Below, one piece after another: positions 25,717-35,491 of a stretch of DNA of 64,000 nucleotides. The DNA is taken from contig CBDAPZ010000002.1 in the NCBI GenBank assembly GCA_965198855.1, positions 1,426,001 through 1,490,000 on the forward strand, given 5' to 3'. Position 1 is the stretch's first letter, and every line of letters starts with the position of its first letter. Under the pieces are notes generated by a model. That model was not told the origin of the DNA, searched no databases, and saw only the letters and a program-made list of their open reading frames with translations. Made by a program: the position numbers and the translations under genes. This DNA is from BOG-908 sp965198855. GTDB taxonomy: Bacteria; Pseudomonadota; Alphaproteobacteria; Acetobacterales; Acetobacteraceae.

Positions 25717-25743
25717 TTGGCACTCTCCACACGAGAGTGCTAA
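25717..25743. promoter_or_regulatory. CIRCE operator (HrcA) before groESL
   Basis: TTGGCACTC and GAGTGCTAA separated by 9 bases, the CIRCE inverted repeat bound by the HrcA repressor (one base differs from the TTAGCACTC consensus). It lies 82 bases before groES. It implies heat-shock control by HrcA, which is common in alphaproteobacteria. Confidence 0.95.
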
Positions 25744-25824
25744 GCAGCGCTCCAGGCCAAGAAGGCAGCTCGGGTTACGCCCGGTGCCACCCTCGCCCAA
25801 CGCAGCTCAGCCAGGATAAAAGCC

Positions 25825-26142
25825 ATGAAATTCCGTCCCTTGCACGACCGCGTCGTCGTGCGCCGCATCACGGCCGAAGAGAAGACAAAAGGCGGGATCA
25901 TCATCCCCGACACCGCCCAGGAGAAGCCGATGGAAGGCGAGATCGTCGCCGTCGGCCCCGGCAGCCGTAACGAGCAGGGCGTCGTTGTTGCCCTCGACGT
26001 GAAGGCCGGCGACCGCATTCTGTTCGGCAAATGGTCCGGCACCGAAGTGAAGCTCGATGGCCAGGAGCTCCTCATCATGAAGGAGTCTGACATCATGGGC
26101 GTCGTTGAAGGCCACCCGGCCGAGGCTAAAAAGGCAGCGTAA
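25825..26142 (+). CDS. groS: Co-chaperonin GroES
   Basis: A 105-residue GroES. It begins MKFRPLHDRVVVRRI, has the mobile-loop region EEKTKGGIIIPDTAQEKP, and ends with LLIMKESDIMGVVE, all typical. It caps the GroEL ring during protein folding. It is controlled by the CIRCE element upstream and followed by groEL after a spacer with two hairpins. Confidence 0.98.
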   Translation: MKFRPLHDRVVVRRITAEEKTKGGIIIPDTAQEKPMEGEIVAVGPGSRNEQGVVVALDVKAGDRILFGKWSGTEVKLDGQELLIMKESDIMGVVEGHPAEAKKAA

Positions 26143-26149
26143 CGGAAGG

Positions 26150-26192
26150 CCAGGGGCTCTGCCCCTGGACCCCGCTGGGGACTCGTCCCCAG
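26150..26192. repeat. Twin hairpins in the groES-groEL spacer
   Basis: First hairpin: CCAGGGGC, loop TCT, GCCCCTGG (26150-26168). Second: CTGGGGAC, loop TC, GTCCCCAG (26175-26192). Both stems are perfect. They may set the groES:groEL mRNA ratio or processing. Confidence 0.7.
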
Positions 26193-26218
26193 ACCCCATT
26201 TCTTAAGGATTAAACTCA

Positions 26219-27877
<1,659 letters not shown>

Positions 27878-27903
27878 AGTCCAACACCGAACAAGGAACC
27901 GGG

Positions 27904-27932
27904 GGGAGGCAGCAATGCCTCCCTCTTTTTTT
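27904..27932 (+). terminator. groESL terminator
   Basis: Stem GGGAGGC, loop AGCAAT, stem GCCTCCC, then TC and seven T bases. Located 26 bases after the groEL stop. Confidence 0.92.
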
Positions 27933-27949
27933 GTGTGAAGAAGGAAGCA

Positions 27950-28061
27950 GTTCTTTTCTGAAGAAAAGAACCAAAAGACTTTTATGCCGCTGTCGCGGAT
28001 CTATCCGGCAGCGCACGCCATAGAAGCAGAAATTTTTTTGGTTCTGTTTTTGAAATAGAAC
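27950..28061. repeat. Paired hairpin repeat, full element (copy D)
   Basis: Left hairpin 27950-27971 with stem GTTCTTTTCT and AGAAAAGAAC; the right half near 28041-28061 keeps GTTCT and AGAAC at the base but its middle has decayed. The middle carries CGCTGTCGCGGATCTATCC. It lies between groEL and a convergent small gene. Confidence 0.82.
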
Positions 28062-28078
28062 TGCTTTTCTTGCTTTCT

Positions 28079-28276
28079 TCAAACGTCATCCGGTGAAAGT
28101 GCGACCAATTCCTCCGCGCACCGTTTATGCACCTCGGCCTCCTGCTCGAATTTCTTTGGAAAACGCGCACGCCCCGCTTGCACCATGGCCTGCTTTGCCT
28201 TGCCCTGATGCCACTGCCGTGCCGCCAGGATCGCCGCATCCCACCCACGTTGAAACGCCTCATCCTGCTTCGGCAA
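28079..28276 (-). CDS. Small hypothetical protein
   Basis: A 65-residue basic, helical protein. I chose TTG 28276 because GGGAGG lies 5-10 bases upstream; the longer frame would start inside a REP-type repeat. It contains EAFQRGWDAAILAARQWHQG. No family is recognised. Its stop lies just beyond hairpin repeat copy D. Confidence 0.55.
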   Translation of the reverse strand: MPKQDEAFQRGWDAAILAARQWHQGKAKQAMVQAGRARFPKKFEQEAEVHKRCAEELVALSPDDV

Positions 28277-28287
28277 ACCGACCTCCC

Positions 28288-28352
28288 GTAGGGTGGGCTC
28301 TGCCCACCATCTTGCTATGTTCACGCTAAATGATGGGCTGAGCCCACCCTAC
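28288..28352. repeat. REP-type inverted repeat
   Basis: Outer arms GTAGGGTGGGCT and AGCCCACCCTAC are perfect reverse complements; the left arm also contains a hairpin GGTGGGC with loop TCT and GCCCACC. The right arm includes the stop of the SDR gene at 28349. This is a short palindromic element of the kind that is spread through many bacterial genomes. Confidence 0.85.
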
Positions 28353-29194
28353 TTGAGAAAACGCTTGTATTGCTCGTCATAGTCCGGGTGCCAGCGCGAC
28401 AAGGCCGGACGATTTTCCACGATGTCGCCGGCGGCCCACAGAATGCGTTTTTCATCCAGTGTCCGCGGCACGTCGTTGTCGGGACATAGAATATAAAAAT
28501 CGCCCTCCGCCAAACGTTCGAGCATGAAATCCACTGTCTGCTCTGGCGTCCATGCAGCATCCGGCTTCTCGCTACGGCCCTTCGCCGCAAGCGGCGTGAA
28601 GACGAAACCGGGGATCAACAGATGTGCACTGATCCGGCAGCCTTGTGTGTTGCGCAACTCATGCTGCAACGCTTCAGTGAACGCCTTCAGGCCGGCTTTG
28701 GAAACGTTATAGGCCGGGTCGCCTGGCGGCGTCGTGATCCCCTGTTTGGATCCCGTGTTGATGATGTAACCCGGGCGGCCACGTGCGATCATGCCCGGTG
28801 CAAAAATCTGCGTGCCGCTGATCGCGCCCCACAGGTTTACGCCAAGCACGCGCTGCCACGCATCTGCCGGCCCGAACATCTTGCTGCCGGGCTGAACGCC
28901 GGCATTGTTCATAAGCAGATCCGTGCCACCGAAGCGCAGCTGGACAGCTTCCTCCAGCCGTGTGACCTCGGCAGGACTGCTGACATCGGCCTCCACCGCT
29001 AATATCGCGCGCTCGCCGCCCGGCGCGAGCTTGGCTAGCAGGGCGGCCGATTCCGACAGCCGCTTCTCCCCAAGATCGGCAATGCAAACCTGCAGCCCCA
29101 TGGCAGCGAAGCGTCCGGCTGCAGCCAGCCCGATGCCTGACGCACCGCCGGTGACGACAGCGACCGAACCAGGCGGTAAAATCGGGTAAGTCAT
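28349..29194 (-). CDS. Short-chain dehydrogenase/reductase
   Basis: A 281-residue SDR. The cofactor motif is VTGGASGIGLAAAG, NNAG is in LMNNAGVQPG, and the active site is YNVSKAGLKA with serine/tyrosine/lysine (TGSKQG). It would reduce or oxidise an alcohol or ketone with NAD(P)H. The substrate is unknown. Its stop lies inside the REP element. The start ATG 29194 is far from any neighbour on its 5' side. Confidence 0.88.
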   Translation of the reverse strand: MTYPILPPGSVAVVTGGASGIGLAAAGRFAAMGLQVCIADLGEKRLSESAALLAKLAPGGERAILAVEADVSSPAEVTRLEEAVQLRFGGTDLLMNNAGVQPGSKMFGPADAWQRVLGVNLWGAISGTQIFAPGMIARGRPGYIINTGSKQGITTPPGDPAYNVSKAGLKAFTEALQHELRNTQGCRISAHLLIPGFVFTPLAAKGRSEKPDAAWTPEQTVDFMLERLAEGDFYILCPDNDVPRTLDEKRILWAAGDIVENRPALSRWHPDYDEQYKRFLK

Positions 29195-29554
29195 GAATGT
29201 CCTTAAGGTTTGTCAGTGCCTTTGCTCGACCGCCGCATGATCCTCGGGTTTGCAGCAGCGCTTGAGCTGTGTCGCAGCAAGGTCAAGGATGCAACGTGAC
29301 AAAACCTATAAATTAAGAAAAAACAAAAAAAGAAACTCAAAGTTGATAATCTTAATATAGAGATGCATAATCCGCGATGTTCTAAGTAGTTAACGCGCAT
29401 AAGTTGTAAAACTTGCCTTGAGGCTCGTTTTCTTGCTGACTTGGCAACGTGGCTGGGTTACAGCGGCAGGGTGGTATTTCGTGGCCACGCTCAGTCTGGC
29501 GTGTAGTGCCGCGTGGCGGTGCCGGCGTCTCGCCGGGGCATTTGGAGAGCTTAG
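29195..29554. other. Intergenic region with a promoter
   Basis: No gene is supported here. The A/T-rich stretch 29300-29370 contains a promoter-like pair for the downstream gene. The rest forms a leader of about 180 bases before the diguanylate-cyclase start, with no recognisable riboswitch. Confidence 0.6.
29343..29371 (+). promoter_or_regulatory. Promoter for the GGDEF gene
   Basis: TTGATA at 29343-29348 and CATAAT at 29366-29371, 17 bases apart, both close to sigma-70 consensus. Confidence 0.5.
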
Positions 29555-30568
29555 ATGTCTGCAGCGCCTGTTTTATCCAATGAAGCTGAGCGTCTGGCTG
29601 CTTTGAGATCCTATGAAGTGCTGGACACCACCTGTGAGGCGGCATTCGACAATATCGCCATGATGGCTGCTCAGATGACCGGCTGCCCGATCTCCTTGGT
29701 CAGCCTGATCGATGGCGAACGTCAGTGGTTTAAATCCAGGATCGGCCTTGATGCCACGCAGACGCCGCGGGACATTGCGTTCTGCGCGCACGCTATCGCC
29801 ACTCCGGACGAGACGTTCATCGTGCCGGATGCCCTCGAAGATACGCGGTTTGCCGACAACCCGCTCGTGCAGGACGGCCCCGCCATCCGCTTCTATGCCG
29901 GTGTGCCTCTCGTCAATCCGCAGGGCGTCGCCCTCGGCACGCTATGCGTGATCGACCAGCAGCCGCGCGAGTTGAGCCCGCTGCAGCAGCAGACTTTGGA
30001 GCGTCTGGCCGAGTCGGTGATGACGACCCTGGAACTGCGGCGTGCGATGATCACCGTGCGAAACATGGCCTTGGTCGATTCGCTGACTGGTATTGCGAAC
30101 CGTGCCGCCCTGATGGCAGCCCTCGAGCAGGCGGTTGCGCGTCTGGACCGGCACGATACCCCCTTCCTTCTGCTTTATCTCGACCTCAACGGCTTCAAAA
30201 CCGTTAACGACGTGTTTGGACACGCGGCCGGCGACGAGGTGTTGCGGGTAACGGCGTCCGCTTTGACGGACTGCCTGCGCACCGGCGACGTAGCCGGGCG
30301 GCTCGGCGGCGACGAGTTCGCCATGGTAATGACAGGCGGCGAAGCGGATCGCGAGGGTGCTGTGCAGCGTGTGCGCGCGCAGATAAAAGCCGGCATGGTT
30401 GCGCAGGGCTGGGATGTAGGCGCTGCGATCGGCGCTGTGGCGTTTACGAACATGCCGATGTCTTCGGAGCTGGCACTCGCGACCGCTGACAGGCTCATGT
30501 ACGTCGACAAGGCAGCCCAAAGGCGGGCACGAGTTTTTCCGATGACGGAGAGCGTTGCACTGGTCTAG
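29555..30568 (+). CDS. GAF-GGDEF diguanylate cyclase
   Basis: A 337-residue signalling protein. A GAF domain fills residues 20-150 (ISLVSLIDGERQWF and AFCAHAI), followed by a GGDEF domain at 170-325 with RLGGDEFAMVM at about residue 250. It should make cyclic di-GMP from two GTP, controlled by a small-molecule or redox signal at GAF. No membrane segment is seen. A possible product-binding site (RxxD) is not evident near the start of the catalytic domain. Confidence 0.93.
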   Translation: MSAAPVLSNEAERLAALRSYEVLDTTCEAAFDNIAMMAAQMTGCPISLVSLIDGERQWFKSRIGLDATQTPRDIAFCAHAIATPDETFIVPDALEDTRFADNPLVQDGPAIRFYAGVPLVNPQGVALGTLCVIDQQPRELSPLQQQTLERLAESVMTTLELRRAMITVRNMALVDSLTGIANRAALMAALEQAVARLDRHDTPFLLLYLDLNGFKTVNDVFGHAAGDEVLRVTASALTDCLRTGDVAGRLGGDEFAMVMTGGEADREGAVQRVRAQIKAGMVAQGWDVGAAIGAVAFTNMPMSSELALATADRLMYVDKAAQRRARVFPMTESVALV

Positions 30569-30604
30569 GCTCCCTGCAGAATCGTTCTTCAAGGGCCATC
30601 TACC

Positions 30605-31369
30605 ATGCGCTCGCACGTTCTAGGTAACACATTGCCGGTCCTGGAAGTCGCCCTCGATCCCGGCGAGGGGCTGGTCGCCGAGACCGGCCAACTTAGCTGG
30701 ATGACCGGCGGCATCGAGTTGCGCACGACAACCAACACGGCCGGCAATACCGGATTTTTCGGCGCCATCGGCCGTGCCTTGTCGGGTGGCGGCCTTTTCA
30801 TGACGGAGTACACCGCACCTTACGCGCCTGGCACGGTGGCATTCGCCGCCAAGATCCCCGGGCACATGGTCGAGATCAAGGTGCAGCCTGGCGAGGGATT
30901 TCTCATCCACAAGCATGGTTTTGTCTGCGCGACCGCGGGTGTGCAATTGGGCACCGGATTTCAGCAATCCCTCGGCGCCGGCGTTTTCGGCGGCAATGGA
31001 TTTCTGCTGCAGCGTCTCTCCGGCTATTGCACCGCTTGGGTAGAGCTGGGTGGCGAGGTGGTAGAGCGTGTGCTGGCACCCGGCGAGCAGATCCGCGTTC
31101 ATCCAGGCCATGTCGGCATGTTCGAGGAGAGCGTGAATTTTAGCATCACCACCTTGCGCGGCGTCAGCAACATCTTCTTCGGCGGCGACGGCCTGTTTCT
31201 CGCCGAGCTGACCGGCCCCGGGCGCATCTGGCTACAGACGCTGACATTGCCCAATTTGGCGCATGCTTTAGCGCCCTATTTAGGTGCCGAGCAGCGTAGC
31301 CAGAACCTGGAGACTACCGCCGAACTCGGAGTGGCCGGCGCCGTACTCAAAAGCTTCTTCTCGCGGTGA
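30605..31369 (+). CDS. AIM24/TIGR00266-family protein
   Basis: A 254-residue protein with repeated beta-strand units (GLVAETGQLSWMTGGIEL, GEGFLIHKHGFVCATAGV) and several FFGGDGLF-type loops, typical of the AIM24/TIGR00266 family of trimeric beta-roll proteins. The family is widespread, with a role in mitochondria for AIM24 but poorly known in bacteria. It is followed by an imperfect inverted repeat and a convergent WD40 gene. Confidence 0.83.
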   Translation: MRSHVLGNTLPVLEVALDPGEGLVAETGQLSWMTGGIELRTTTNTAGNTGFFGAIGRALSGGGLFMTEYTAPYAPGTVAFAAKIPGHMVEIKVQPGEGFLIHKHGFVCATAGVQLGTGFQQSLGAGVFGGNGFLLQRLSGYCTAWVELGGEVVERVLAPGEQIRVHPGHVGMFEESVNFSITTLRGVSNIFFGGDGLFLAELTGPGRIWLQTLTLPNLAHALAPYLGAEQRSQNLETTAELGVAGAVLKSFFSR

Positions 31370-31425
31370 AGCCGGTAGTTTTATTAAGTTACGTTAAAAA
31401 GAAAGAAAGTTTTTCCATAGACTTG

Positions 31426-31487
31426 GCGGATGACATAGATGAAGAAACGAGAGCGACAATCTTCTTCATCTAATCTGTGCCATCCGC
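31426..31487. terminator. Imperfect inverted repeat, probable bidirectional terminator
   Basis: Outer GCGGATG pairs with CATCCGC; inner AGATGAAGAA pairs perfectly with TTCTTCATCT. It separates the convergent AIM24-like and WD40 genes. It lacks the GTTC repeat sequence of the other family. Confidence 0.6.
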
Positions 31488-31511
31488 GAACTCTGCGGAA
31501 ACCTTTCTTCC

Positions 31512-32555
31512 CTAATTCTTTTTGTTAAAATCAACGAGCGCCGCGAATCCGGTTTCTGTCCCAAGCGCCAACCACGCACCATTGCCGCTCCACGCAAGCG
31601 CGGTTATCGGCCCATGCCCAGGGGATGCCACGCGCAACACACGTTTGGTTGCGATATCGGCCAACAGCACCGCCCCATCCGCGTAGCCTGCGGCAACAAC
31701 CTCCTCAACAGGGTGGCAAGCGACTCGTGTGCACAGGATATTCGGAACTTGTGCCAGCTCCAAAGGTGGTTTGCCCATCGGCCCACCACCGAAGAACGGC
31801 CACAGCACGATTGCATCGGCGCCCGAGCTCGCCAGGTATTTTCCTGATCGTGTAAAGCCGAGCGACTCACATTTTGACGGATAACCGCTCATCCGCATGT
31901 CATGCGCATCAGGCAGTCGCCAGCCATGCAATGCATTTTCTTGCATCGAGGTAACCACGGCCTCAGCCGCCGGATGCACGGCAACGCCGATATGGCTGCC
32001 TTTCCATTCCAGCTTTCGGCCGCTATCGGTTTTGCTGCCAACAAACCACAGCGTCGCGCCATTATAATGCGAGGCCGCCACGCGTTTGCCTTTGCCGTCG
32101 AACGCAATGCCAGTGACGGTGGAAGGATGTTCCAGCGTTTTCAGCTTTTCGCCCGAGGCGTCAAAGAGATGCACATTCTTGCCGGCAGAGCAGGCCAGCA
32201 CACCGGATTTGCCGTCGGTGAAGCAAGCCACCTGCTCCACCCATTTGCTGCCGAAAGACGCAAGTTCGCGAACCGTGCCGTCTTCGCCCAGGCGCAAAAA
32301 CTTGCCGTCATCTCCACCGCTCAGAAAGCCGCTTTTCGCGTCGGCCGCGAGTGCCAGAACGGTACCATCATGCAGCATATAGTTCTGCAGTGCCGCCGGC
32401 GCGCTCGTTTCAGCCACGCGCAACGAACCGTCACCTAACGCGAAGGCGGCGCGTGTCCCCGTACGGTCGAACACCGCGCCAACAACGAAAGCATCGAGCT
32501 CGAAGCTGGTGCCGCGCGTTTCGACCAGCGAGACGGCTGCGACGGTTTCGCTCAC
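31512..32555 (-). CDS. WD40 repeat protein next to CobW
   Basis: A 347-residue beta-propeller of seven or so WD40 blades (ALAADAKSGFLSGGDDGKF, GIAFDGKGKRVAASHYNGA, ALAWSGNGAWLALG). It is expected to act as a scaffold or binding platform. It starts at a 4-base overlap with the CobW-type GTPase stop, and so is made with it, suggesting a shared metal-handling job. Confidence 0.85.
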   Translation of the reverse strand: MSETVAAVSLVETRGTSFELDAFVVGAVFDRTGTRAAFALGDGSLRVAETSAPAALQNYMLHDGTVLALAADAKSGFLSGGDDGKFLRLGEDGTVRELASFGSKWVEQVACFTDGKSGVLACSAGKNVHLFDASGEKLKTLEHPSTVTGIAFDGKGKRVAASHYNGATLWFVGSKTDSGRKLEWKGSHIGVAVHPAAEAVVTSMQENALHGWRLPDAHDMRMSGYPSKCESLGFTRSGKYLASSGADAIVLWPFFGGGPMGKPPLELAQVPNILCTRVACHPVEEVVAAGYADGAVLLADIATKRVLRVASPGHGPITALAWSGNGAWLALGTETGFAALVDFNKKN

Positions 32556-33529
32556 GCCTTCACCTGGCAGGCTTCAAAACCACGGCGCAGTTGCGGCCGG
32601 TTCAGGTCACGCCCGATGAACACCAGGCGCGAATGGCGCACGGCACCTTCCGGCCATGTGCCCACGTAATCGCCATCGGCAATCATGTGCACCGCCTGGA
32701 AGGCGAAGCGGCGATCCTCGTTCGGGAACGCCAGAATGCCCTTTGTTCGTAGCAGATCCGCGCCTTTTTCCTGCAGCAGCGTGCCGATCCATTGCTGGAA
32801 CTTGTGCTCGTCGATCGGGCGCTGCACTTCGAAGCTTACGCTGTTTACACCCTCGCTATGGCCGTGATCGTCTACCTCCAGAAAATCGGGATCAAAGGCC
32901 TGTATGCGGGCAAGATCGAATGCGCCGATATCTAGTATGTCCGTCACCGGCACATCGCTGCGTGTCGCACGATGGATCTTTGCAAATCGGTTGATTTCGC
33001 CGATTCGTTTCTCAACTTCGGCAAGTTCCTTCGCAGTCACGAGATCAAGCTTGTTCAGCACGATCACGTCGGCAAACGCCACCTGGGCTGCCGCTTCCTG
33101 CGTATCGGCGAGGCGCGCGATAAAATTCTTCGCGTCCACCACGGTGATGATGGCATCGAGCCGCGCCTTCGCGCGCACCCCTTCATCGACAAAGAAGGTC
33201 TGTGCGACCGGCGCCGGATTGGCGAGGCCGGTGGTCTCGATGATGATGCCGTCGAATTTCTTCGTGCGCTTCATCAGCCCCTGGAAAATGCGGATCAGGT
33301 CGCCGCGCACGGTGCAGCAGATGCAGCCATTGTTCATCTCGAACACTTCTTCGTCCGCATCCACCACCAGGTCGTTATCCACGCCCAACTCGCCGAACTC
33401 GTTGATCACCACCGCATAGCGGCGGCCGTGGTCCTCGGTGAGGATGCGGTTCAGCAGCGTGGTCTTGCCCGCGCCGAGAAAGCCGGTGAGCACCGTTACC
33501 GGCACCAGATCTGTGTTCGTCCCGCTCAT
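32552..33529 (-). CDS. CobW/COG0523 GTPase, metallochaperone-like
   Basis: A 325-residue P-loop GTPase. Walker A is TGFLGAGKTTLLN, the metal motif CXCC is in NNGCICCTVRGDLI, and the GTPase motif NKLD is at VLNKLDLV. The C-terminal CobW_C domain is present. These proteins insert zinc or cobalt into target enzymes. It overlaps the WD40 gene by 4 bases. No Zur box is visible upstream. Confidence 0.93.
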   Translation of the reverse strand: MSGTNTDLVPVTVLTGFLGAGKTTLLNRILTEDHGRRYAVVINEFGELGVDNDLVVDADEEVFEMNNGCICCTVRGDLIRIFQGLMKRTKKFDGIIIETTGLANPAPVAQTFFVDEGVRAKARLDAIITVVDAKNFIARLADTQEAAAQVAFADVIVLNKLDLVTAKELAEVEKRIGEINRFAKIHRATRSDVPVTDILDIGAFDLARIQAFDPDFLEVDDHGHSEGVNSVSFEVQRPIDEHKFQQWIGTLLQEKGADLLRTKGILAFPNEDRRFAFQAVHMIADGDYVGTWPEGAVRHSRLVFIGRDLNRPQLRRGFEACQVKA

Positions 33530-33651
33530 GTTCTGTCCTTACGCAACCTTTGGGCATCGCCCGCTTGGCCGGACATATAGGGGCTTTCCCGGCTAGGCCG
33601 AAGGGGGTGCGTCCGTTACAGGGAACGGCACGCGCGCAGCGAGGGGCAGGC

Positions 33652-34950
33652 ATGGAGTTTATGAACGGTCTGCTGACGGCGATGCTGCTCGCATTGCCGG
33701 TGGTGGGCTTGGTCAATGGGCCGATCTATGCGCCGGCCGTATTCGGCGTGGGTGCGCTGCGCCTGCTGGCGGTGGGCGCGCGCGATCGGCAGGCGCTGAC
33801 CTTCGACCGCCAGCTCTGGCTGCTCGCCCTGATGTTCATCGTGCTCTGCTGGGCGGGGATCGGGTGGTCGGTGGCGCCGGCGCGGAGTTTTGCAGGCGCG
33901 CTGCAGGCCGATCTTGTGCTGCCCGCGTCGCTCGCCTTCCTTGCCACACTTGGTGCCTTCTCCGCGCCCGCGACGGAGCGGCTGCTGAGGCTGCTCACGT
34001 TAGCCTTCCTCGCCGGCACGCTGGTGCTGCTGACCGATAAGATCGATGGCTACAGGCTGCTCCATCTGATGGACGGGAAATCCGCCTGGCCTACGAAATA
34101 CAACCGCGGCATCGATTATTCCTTGCTCATGCTGCTGCCTGTGCTCGGGTTCGCGATGGCGCGGCGTCGCCGCGGCATCGCCGCGCTGCTGACATCGTCC
34201 GCAGCGCTGATGGTGGCGGAAGGCGTGAACACCACCGCCCAGATGGCGCTGCCGCTTGCCGCCATTCTCGTGTACCTGGGCTACGCGGCACCGCGCTTCG
34301 CCGTCTGGCTCCTAGGCGCCGGTACCGCCGCGGTCGCCCTCCTGCTGCCGTTCCTCCTGCGCCTCGTCACCCGGTTTCGCCCGGAGATCGCCCCGCACGT
34401 CAAAATCTCCGGCCTCGAGCGCCTGGAGATCTGGGATTATATCTCGGCCCATGTGCTGCAGCGCCCGATCGCCGGCTGGGGGCTCTGGACCTCCCGTCTC
34501 CTGCCAGCGTCACCGGAGCAGATGGCGCATTTCGTCAAGGCGACCGGCAGCGGAATCTATCCGCATAACCAGTGGCTGGAGCTGTGGGTAGAAACCGGTC
34601 TGCCCGGCGTGCTCATCGGGCTTGGCTTTTCGCTGCTGGTGCTGCAACGCGCCTTCAGGCTCGCGCCACCATTGCGGCCGTTCGCGCTGGCTACCTACGG
34701 CGTGGCGATGGCTGTAGCGTCCCTCGGCTTCGAGATCACCACCGATTCCTGGTGGGCAGCGCTCAGCGTCAGCGCTGCCCTGTTCATGCTGTTCGACCGT
34801 GCGCTCAGGCTTGCAGATCCTCGTATTTCGCCAGGCGCCACGATGCCGGCTCCGCGGCTGCGTCCCGATACCATTCATCCACCAGCGGATGGGCCCGAAC
34901 CGCGTCGCAATAGGCTGAGCATGCGGCCGAGAGTGCCGGGCGGTAGGTGA
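33652..34950 (+). CDS. O-antigen ligase-like membrane protein
   Basis: A 432-residue protein with 10-12 hydrophobic segments. The loop with RLEIWDYISAHVLQRPIAGWGLWTSR, then GSGIYPHNQWLELWVETG, matches the Wzy/WaaL family signature (H-N-x-x-L-E), so it probably joins or polymerises a surface polysaccharide. ATG 33652 has a GAGGGGC site; the longer frame upstream is not likely. The last 146 bases overlap the GST gene on the other strand. Confidence 0.82.
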   Translation: MEFMNGLLTAMLLALPVVGLVNGPIYAPAVFGVGALRLLAVGARDRQALTFDRQLWLLALMFIVLCWAGIGWSVAPARSFAGALQADLVLPASLAFLATLGAFSAPATERLLRLLTLAFLAGTLVLLTDKIDGYRLLHLMDGKSAWPTKYNRGIDYSLLMLLPVLGFAMARRRRGIAALLTSSAALMVAEGVNTTAQMALPLAAILVYLGYAAPRFAVWLLGAGTAAVALLLPFLLRLVTRFRPEIAPHVKISGLERLEIWDYISAHVLQRPIAGWGLWTSRLLPASPEQMAHFVKATGSGIYPHNQWLELWVETGLPGVLIGLGFSLLVLQRAFRLAPPLRPFALATYGVAMAVASLGFEITTDSWWAALSVSAALFMLFDRALRLADPRISPGATMPAPRLRPDTIHPPADGPEPRRNRLSMRPRVPGGR

Positions 34951-35491
34951 GAAAGCGCGCCATCACCGGTGCCAGCATCACGTCGGCACCGGTAAAATCC
35001 GCGCCGAACAGGAACGGGCCGTCAGCACCGAATTTTGCCCGCGTCTCACTCACGATCTGGTCGAGGCGTGCCACATCGGCCAGGCTTTCCGGCGTGCCGC
35101 CCAGCCCAGCGCCGTCGGTGCGGCCCAAATTCATCGGCATGGCGCCGCGCAGCGCACGAAACCCCGCATGCATTTCCGAAGCGATCGACCGCGCCTCTGC
35201 CCGTGCCGCACGATCCGCCGGCCACAAGCTTGCCTCGAACTCGGCGCAATACTCGCAGATCGCCAGGCTCTCCCAGACCCGCGCGCCCTCATGCTCCAGA
35301 TACGGCACCAGATTAGCCGGCGTGGTGCCCGCAATCGCCGAAGTCGCCCCACCCTGGAGCGGGATCACCACCACCTCCACATCAAGCTGCGCGATCCGCA
35401 CCGGCAGCCAGCCGCGCATCGACCAGGACGAATAACGACGCGTGCCGATCACCAGCTTGCCCACGAAAACCTCCGATCCTAAACCTGTCAT
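34805..35491 (-). CDS. Glutathione S-transferase
   Basis: A GST with a thioredoxin-like N-terminal domain (IGTRRYSSWSMRGWLPVRIA, a YSSWSLR-type motif of the yfcF/MAAI-like group) and an all-helical C-terminal domain. It would attach glutathione to electrophiles. The start may be ATG 35491 or GTG 35464. It overlaps dinB at the 5' ends and the ligase gene at the 3' end. Confidence 0.83.
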   Translation of the reverse strand: MTGLGSEVFVGKLVIGTRRYSSWSMRGWLPVRIAQLDVEVVVIPLQGGATSAIAGTTPANLVPYLEHEGARVWESLAICEYCAEFEASLWPADRAARAEARSIASEMHAGFRALRGAMPMNLGRTDGAGLGGTPESLADVARLDQIVSETRAKFGADGPFLFGADFTGADVMLAPVMARFLTYRPALSAACSAYCDAVRAHPLVDEWYRDAAAEPASWRLAKYEDLQA

